From contig NZ_KE150458.1 of assembly GCF_000411455.1 (NCBI RefSeq), positions 942,876 to 1,006,875 on the forward strand: DNA of 64,000 nt. Direction: 5' to 3'. Source of the stretch: Microbacterium sp. oral taxon 186 str. F0373. GTDB taxonomy: Bacteria; Actinomycetota; Actinomycetes; Actinomycetales; Microbacteriaceae. Shown here piece after piece: positions 60,078 through 64,000 of the stretch (position 1 is its first letter; each line of letters begins with the position of its first letter). Made by a program: the position numbers and the translations under genes. The notes under the pieces were generated by a model. That model was given only the letters and a program-made list of their open reading frames with translations. It had not been told where the DNA came from and made no database searches.

Positions 60078-61601
60078 TCAGCGCTGGCGACGCTCGCGCA
60101 CCCGCATGTTGACGACGATCGGCGTACCTTCGAAGCCGAAGATCTCGCGCAGGCGCCGCTGGATGAACCGACGGTAACCCGGGTCGAGGAATCCGGTCGT
60201 GAACAGCACGAAGGTCGGCGGACGGGTGCCCGCCTGCGTGCCGAACAGGATGCGCGGCTGCTTGCCTCCGCGCAGCGGATGCGGGTGCTCCGCGATGAGC
60301 TCGGCGAGGAACGCGTTGAACTTTCCGGTCGGAATGCGCTGATCCCACGACTCCAGCGCCGTCTCCAGCGCCGGGACGAGCTTGTCGAGGTGACGACCGG
60401 TGCGCGCGGAGATGTTCACGCGCGGAGCCCACGCGACGTGTGCGAGGTCCTGCTCGATCTCGCGCTCGAGGTAGCGGCGCCGGTCGGAGTTCTCCATGTC
60501 GTCGTCGTTCAGGCGGTCCCACTTGTTGAAGGCGAGCACGAGCGCACGGCCCGACTCGAGCACCAGGTCGATGATGTTGAGGTCCTGCACGCTGATCGAC
60601 TGCGAGACGTCGAGCACGACGACGGCCACTTCGGCCTTCTCGAGCGCGGCGGAGGTGCGAAGCGACGCGTAGAAGTCGGCGCCCTGCTGCAGGTGCACAC
60701 GGCGGCGGATGCCGGCGGTGTCGACGAAGCGCCACAGCTTGCCGCCGAGCTCGACGATCTCGTCCACCGGGTCGCGGGTGGTGCCGGCGAGCTCGTTGAC
60801 GACGACGCGCTCCTCACCGGCGGCCTTGTTCAGCAGCGAGGACTTGCCGACGTTCGGGCGGCCGAGGATCGCGACGCGACGCGGGCCGCCGAGCTCGCCC
60901 TTGGCGACGGCCGAGACCTCCGGGAGTACCTTCATGACCTCGTCGAGCAGGTCGGCGACCCCGCGACCGTGAATGGCCGACACGGGGTGCGGCTCGCCCA
61001 GGCCCAGGTTCCACAGCGCCGCAGCCTCGGGCTCCTGGCGGGCGTCGTCGATCTTGTTGGCGACGAGGAAGACGGGCTTCTTGGTCGTGCGCAGCAGCTT
61101 CACGACGGCCTCGTCGGTCGCGGTGGCGCCGACCATGGCGTCGACGACGAACAGCACGACGTCGCAGAGGTCGATGGCGACCTCTGCCTGCGCGGCGACG
61201 GAGCGGTCGATGCCGCGGGCGTCGGGCTCCCACCCGCCGGTGTCGACGAGCGAGAAACGGCGGTCCATCCACTCGGCCTTGTAGGTGACGCGGTCCCGCG
61301 TCACGCCCGGGGTGTCTTCGACGACCGCTTCGCGGCGGCCGAGGATGCGGTTCACGAGCGCCGACTTGCCGACGTTCGGCCGTCCGACGATCGCAACGAC
61401 GGGCAGCGCGGGCAGCATCTCGACGACCTCGCCGCCGGCGGTGAAGCCCGCGAGCAGGTCGTCGTCCTCATCGTCCAGGTCGTAATCGGCGAGCGAGGCG
61501 CGCAGCGCCGCCGCCCGCTGTTCCGCGAGTTCCTCGTCGAGGTTCGCGAGCTTCTCCTCGATCTGGTCGGGACCGGCCTCGTACTCGTCTTCAGCGGCCA
61601 T
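60078..61601 (-). CDS. der: Ribosome-assembly GTPase Der (EngA)
   Basis: Essential GTPase with two tandem G domains for 50S subunit maturation. The first P-loop is [17 protein letters not shown], with DTPGVTRDR and NKID. The second is [19 protein letters not shown], with [10 protein letters not shown] and FNKWD. The C-terminal KH-like domain ends [20 protein letters not shown] and [13 protein letters not shown]. At 507 residues it has an acidic N-terminal extension of about 70 residues. ATG 61601 follows AGGAG. It overlaps the end of cmk by 11 bases. Confidence 0.97.
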   Translation of the reverse strand: MAAEDEYEAGPDQIEEKLANLDEELAEQRAAALRASLADYDLDDEDDDLLAGFTAGGEVVEMLPALPVVAIVGRPNVGKSALVNRILGRREAVVEDTPGVTRDRVTYKAEWMDRRFSLVDTGGWEPDARGIDRSVAAQAEVAIDLCDVVLFVVDAMVGATATDEAVVKLLRTTKKPVFLVANKIDDARQEPEAAALWNLGLGEPHPVSAIHGRGVADLLDEVMKVLPEVSAVAKGELGGPRRVAILGRPNVGKSSLLNKAAGEERVVVNELAGTTRDPVDEIVELGGKLWRFVDTAGIRRRVHLQQGADFYASLRTSAALEKAEVAVVVLDVSQSISVQDLNIIDLVLESGRALVLAFNKWDRLNDDDMENSDRRRYLEREIEQDLAHVAWAPRVNISARTGRHLDKLVPALETALESWDQRIPTGKFNAFLAELIAEHPHPLRGGKQPRILFGTQAGTRPPTFVLFTTGFLDPGYRRFIQRRLREIFGFEGTPIVVNMRVRERRQR

Positions 61602-62292
61602 CGTGGTTCTCCTGTGGGGTGGGGTCAGTCGCAGAGATCACGTCGAGGACGGCCTCCACGGTCTGAGCGAAATCGAGTTCGGTCGAATCGACGACCGTGA
61701 CGCCGTCGGCGGCGGTGAGGAAGTCGACGACGGTGCTGTCGGCGGCATCCCGGCGGTGAAGTGCCGCGGCGACGGCATCGGCATCCTCGCCGGACAGCTC
61801 GGCGCTGCGCCGGGCGGCGCGCACCTCGGGTGCGGCGGTGAGGAGGATCCGCACCGGCGCGTCGGGGGCGACAACGGTGGTGATGTCGCGGCCTTCCACG
61901 ACGACCCCGGGCCGGCCCGAGTTGCGGACGAGCCGGCGGAACAGCTCGTTGACCTGCGCACGCACGGCGGGAACGCGGGCGACGCCGCTGACGGCGGCGG
62001 TCACCCGCGGCTCGCGGATCGCGGCGGTGACGTCGGTCTCCCCCACCCGCACCCAGTAGTCGTCGGGGTCGAGCGAGATGGCGTAGGGGAAGTCGGATGC
62101 CGCGGCCACCACGACCGCCTCGTCCGCCGTGTCGGACGCGGCACCGGCGCCCCGCGCCAGCACGTGCCATGCGAGGGCTCGGTAGGCGGCGCCGGTGTCG
62201 AGGTAGCCGTAGCCGAGGGCGCGCGCCACCTGCTTGGACACGCTGGACTTGCCCGAGCCCGCGGGCCCGTCGATGGCGATCGTGACGGTCAT
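61591..62292 (-). CDS. cmk: Cytidylate kinase
   Basis: Phosphorylates CMP and dCMP with ATP. The 233-residue chain has the P-loop [49 protein letters not shown] and a typical RRDAADST segment. ATG 62292 was chosen, because it abuts the P-loop as in the family and its ATGA overlaps the tyrA stop by four bases. The tyrA-cmk-der order, with the pseudouridine synthase upstream, is a common conserved actinobacterial string. Confidence 0.97.
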   Translation of the reverse strand: MTVTIAIDGPAGSGKSSVSKQVARALGYGYLDTGAAYRALAWHVLARGAGAASDTADEAVVVAAASDFPYAISLDPDDYWVRVGETDVTAAIREPRVTAAVSGVARVPAVRAQVNELFRRLVRNSGRPGVVVEGRDITTVVAPDAPVRILLTAAPEVRAARRSAELSGEDADAVAAALHRRDAADSTVVDFLTAADGVTVVDSTELDFAQTVEAVLDVISATDPTPQENHDGR

Positions 62293-63410
62293 GAGGGCAG
62301 GCTCGCGATCTTCCAGCCGCGCGCCGTCAGGCCGTCCTCGGCGTGACGGAGGATCGTCGGGTCGACACTGATCTCGGCCAGACCGAACTGCGCACCGGGC
62401 GAATGCTCCAGGCGCAGGTCTTCGACGTTGACCCCCAGCTCCCCGAGCTCGCCGAACAGGCGGCCCAGCTGACCCGGCGTGTCGTCGACCATGACGACGA
62501 GGCTCTCGTACCGGCGGTTCTGCCCGTGCTTGCCGGGCAGGCGCTCCACACCGTCGTTGCCGCGGCGGATGGTGTCGGCGACGGCGCGGCGCGCGCCGGG
62601 GGCCTCGGGGGCGCGCAGGGCGTCCGCGACGGCACGCAGGTCGTCGGAGAGAGCGTCGAGCACGTCGACGACGGGGGCGGAGTTCGCACCGAGAATCTGC
62701 ACCCACAGCTCCGGCGCGGAGGCCGCGATACGGGTCGTGTCGCGCACGCCCTGTCCGGCCAGCCGCAGCGAGCCGTCGGGCGCGTCGACGAACCGGCCCG
62801 CGAGCAGCGACGCCACCAGCTGCGGCACGTGCGACACGAGCGCGACCGCGCGGTCGTGCTCGTCGGGCGTCATCTCGATGGGCGTCGCGCCGAGGTCGAG
62901 CGCGAGCCCTTCGACGAGTGCGAGATCGGATGCCGGGGTCTCCTCGTCGCGGCACACGACCCAGGGGCGGCCCACGAAGATGTCGGCGCGCGCCGAGATG
63001 GCCCCGCCGCGCTCGCGCCCGGCCATCGGATGCGAGCCGATGTAGTGCGTGAGGTCGACGCCGCGTCGGCGCAGTTCGCGGAGCGGATCGAGCTTCACGC
63101 TCGCGACATCGGTGACGACGGCATCCGGGAACGCGGCCAGTTCGCGCTCGACGACGTCGGCGACGACGTCCGGCGGGACGGCGACGACCACGAGCAGCGG
63201 GCGGTCACCGTCACGCGCGGCGCGGCCGGCACCGTAGTCGATCGCCAGACGCAGCTGCGCGGGCGACGCGTCGGCGAGCGCGACGTCGACGCCGATCGCG
63301 CGCAACGCATGGCCGATGCTGGCACCGAGCAGCCCGGCACCGACGATCCGGACCGTGCCGGAGGTGCGAGCCGCACGCGCGCGTGCATCGGCAACGGCCT
63401 GTTCGGTCAC
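62289..63410 (-). CDS. tyrA: Prephenate dehydrogenase with C-terminal ACT domain
   Basis: NAD(P)-dependent conversion of prephenate to 4-hydroxyphenylpyruvate in tyrosine synthesis. It starts [20 protein letters not shown] (dinucleotide site), then [29 protein letters not shown] with the substrate-binding His, and [20 protein letters not shown]. The last 75 residues ([19 protein letters not shown]) form an ACT domain, which suggests tyrosine feedback control. It overlaps cmk by four bases, and lies 12 bases after the pseudouridine synthase gene. Together with aroG it covers part of aromatic amino-acid synthesis. Confidence 0.95.
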   Translation of the reverse strand: MTEQAVADARARAARTSGTVRIVGAGLLGASIGHALRAIGVDVALADASPAQLRLAIDYGAGRAARDGDRPLLVVVAVPPDVVADVVERELAAFPDAVVTDVASVKLDPLRELRRRGVDLTHYIGSHPMAGRERGGAISARADIFVGRPWVVCRDEETPASDLALVEGLALDLGATPIEMTPDEHDRAVALVSHVPQLVASLLAGRFVDAPDGSLRLAGQGVRDTTRIAASAPELWVQILGANSAPVVDVLDALSDDLRAVADALRAPEAPGARRAVADTIRRGNDGVERLPGKHGQNRRYESLVVMVDDTPGQLGRLFGELGELGVNVEDLRLEHSPGAQFGLAEISVDPTILRHAEDGLTARGWKIASLPS

Positions 63411-63422
63411 TGTTCTTCCGCC

Positions 63423-64000
63423 TCAGCTGTCCCCGGGCGGCGTGGGCGCCGCCTGGCGCGCCACGGTGAGCAGCGCGCCGCGTTCCACTGTAGTCAACTC
63501 GCGGGCCCGCCCCGCCGGGAGGGTTCCCAGGTGCAGCGGCCCGAACTGACGCCGCACGAGGTCGACGACGGGGTGGCCCACGGCCGCCATCATGCGCCGG
63601 ACGATGCGGTTGCGCCCGGAGTGCAGCGTGAGCTCGACCAGCGAGGTGCCGCCGGAGGTGTCAAGCAGGCGCGCCTTGTCGGCGGCGATGGGTCCGTCCT
63701 CCAGGTCGACGCCCGCCGTCAGCTGCGCGATCGTCTGGGCCGTCACGCGACCGGTGACCTTCGCGATGTAGACCTTCGTCACCCCGAACGAGGGGTGCGC
63801 CAGTACATGGGCGAGCTCGCCGTCGTTGGTCAGCACGAGCAGTCCCGAGGTCTCGGCATCCAGCCGGCCGACGTTGTAGAGCCGCTCGTCCCAGTCCTTC
63901 GTGAAACGGCGCAGGTCGGGGCGGCCCTGCTCGTCCTTCATCGACGAGACGACGCCGGTCGGCTTGTTGAGCATGACGTAGCGCTTGGTGGTGTCGAGTT
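63423..64000 (-). CDS. Large-subunit pseudouridine synthase (RluB/RsuA family), N-terminus cut by window edge
   Basis: Converts a uridine of 23S rRNA (U2605 for RluB) to pseudouridine. Visible from the cut: YVMLNKPTGVVSS, YNVGRLDAETSGLLVLTNDG with the catalytic Asp, THSGRNRIVRRMM-like ELTLHSGRNRIVRRMMAAVG, and VDLVRRQFGPLHLG. The S4 domain and the true start lie beyond base 64000. Position upstream of tyrA-cmk-der is the usual one for the actinobacterial RluB-like enzyme, often with scpA/scpB upstream. Confidence 0.93.
   Translation of the reverse strand, partial: LDTTKRYVMLNKPTGVVSSMKDEQGRPDLRRFTKDWDERLYNVGRLDAETSGLLVLTNDGELAHVLAHPSFGVTKVYIAKVTGRVTAQTIAQLTAGVDLEDGPIAADKARLLDTSGGTSLVELTLHSGRNRIVRRMMAAVGHPVVDLVRRQFGPLHLGTLPAGRARELTTVERGALLTVARQAAPTPPGDS

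Overview
The window is about 70% GC, densely coded and actinobacterial. It best fits a Microbacterium-like member of the Microbacteriaceae. The reasons are a MraZ-headed division cluster, a PASTA-domain kinase, a GarA/OdhI FHA protein with an FtsR-type MerR regulator, class II DAHP synthase, Rv2175c-like and DUF3040 proteins, many apparently leaderless genes, and a very frequent GGATGCCG octamer. The species is inferred, not shown. No stretch over about 300 bases lacks a gene or mobile element. The longest non-coding pieces are filled by inverted repeats and insertion-sequence ends.

Bases 1-16250 hold a conserved growth block. On the minus strand lie mraZ-rsmH-ftsL-like-ftsI, the last cut by the window edge. 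Next come DUF3040, a polyprenyl diphosphate synthase, an Rv2175c-like regulator, a LysM muralytic protein, a PknL-type kinase, aroG, an acyltransferase, a ROK glucokinase, a long-chain acyl-CoA ligase, def and a MinD-like ATPase. From memory the order resembles the mycobacterial pbpB-to-fadD15 region.

Bases 16287-30970 are central metabolism and signalling. They hold pyruvate carboxylase, a ParA-like ATPase, two MerR regulators with GarA, and a small copper locus (Cys/Met-rich Csp-like protein divergent from CopC). After these come lpdA, a CYTH protein, and the valine-catabolic pair mmsA-mmsB with a divergent LysR gene and a glutamine amidotransferase.

Bases 31192-49510 hold glycogen phosphorylase, a BrkB-like membrane protein, a prepilin peptidase, an unusual GH16-like protein, an L,D-transpeptidase, and adhE divergent from a lone nrdI. 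An antiporter, msrA-msrB, and several small regulators with their targets follow (TetR/NmrA, HxlR/azoreductase).

Bases 49643-54027 are an accessory patch. It holds an intact ISL3 element with an 8-bp target duplication, an integrase remnant, a TIR-domain gene, a coiled-coil DUF2510 protein, a possible HEPN-like protein, and tRNA-Pro(GGG). Bases 54120-58719 hold GNAT, S4 and Nudix genes and the anaerobic ribonucleotide reductase pair nrdD-nrdG. The nrdD promoter shares a palindrome with the adhE/nrdI intergenic region, which suggests one low-oxygen regulon. An IS481 element with a CCTAGG duplication sits among REP-like repeats. The window ends with der, cmk, tyrA and a cut pseudouridine synthase gene.
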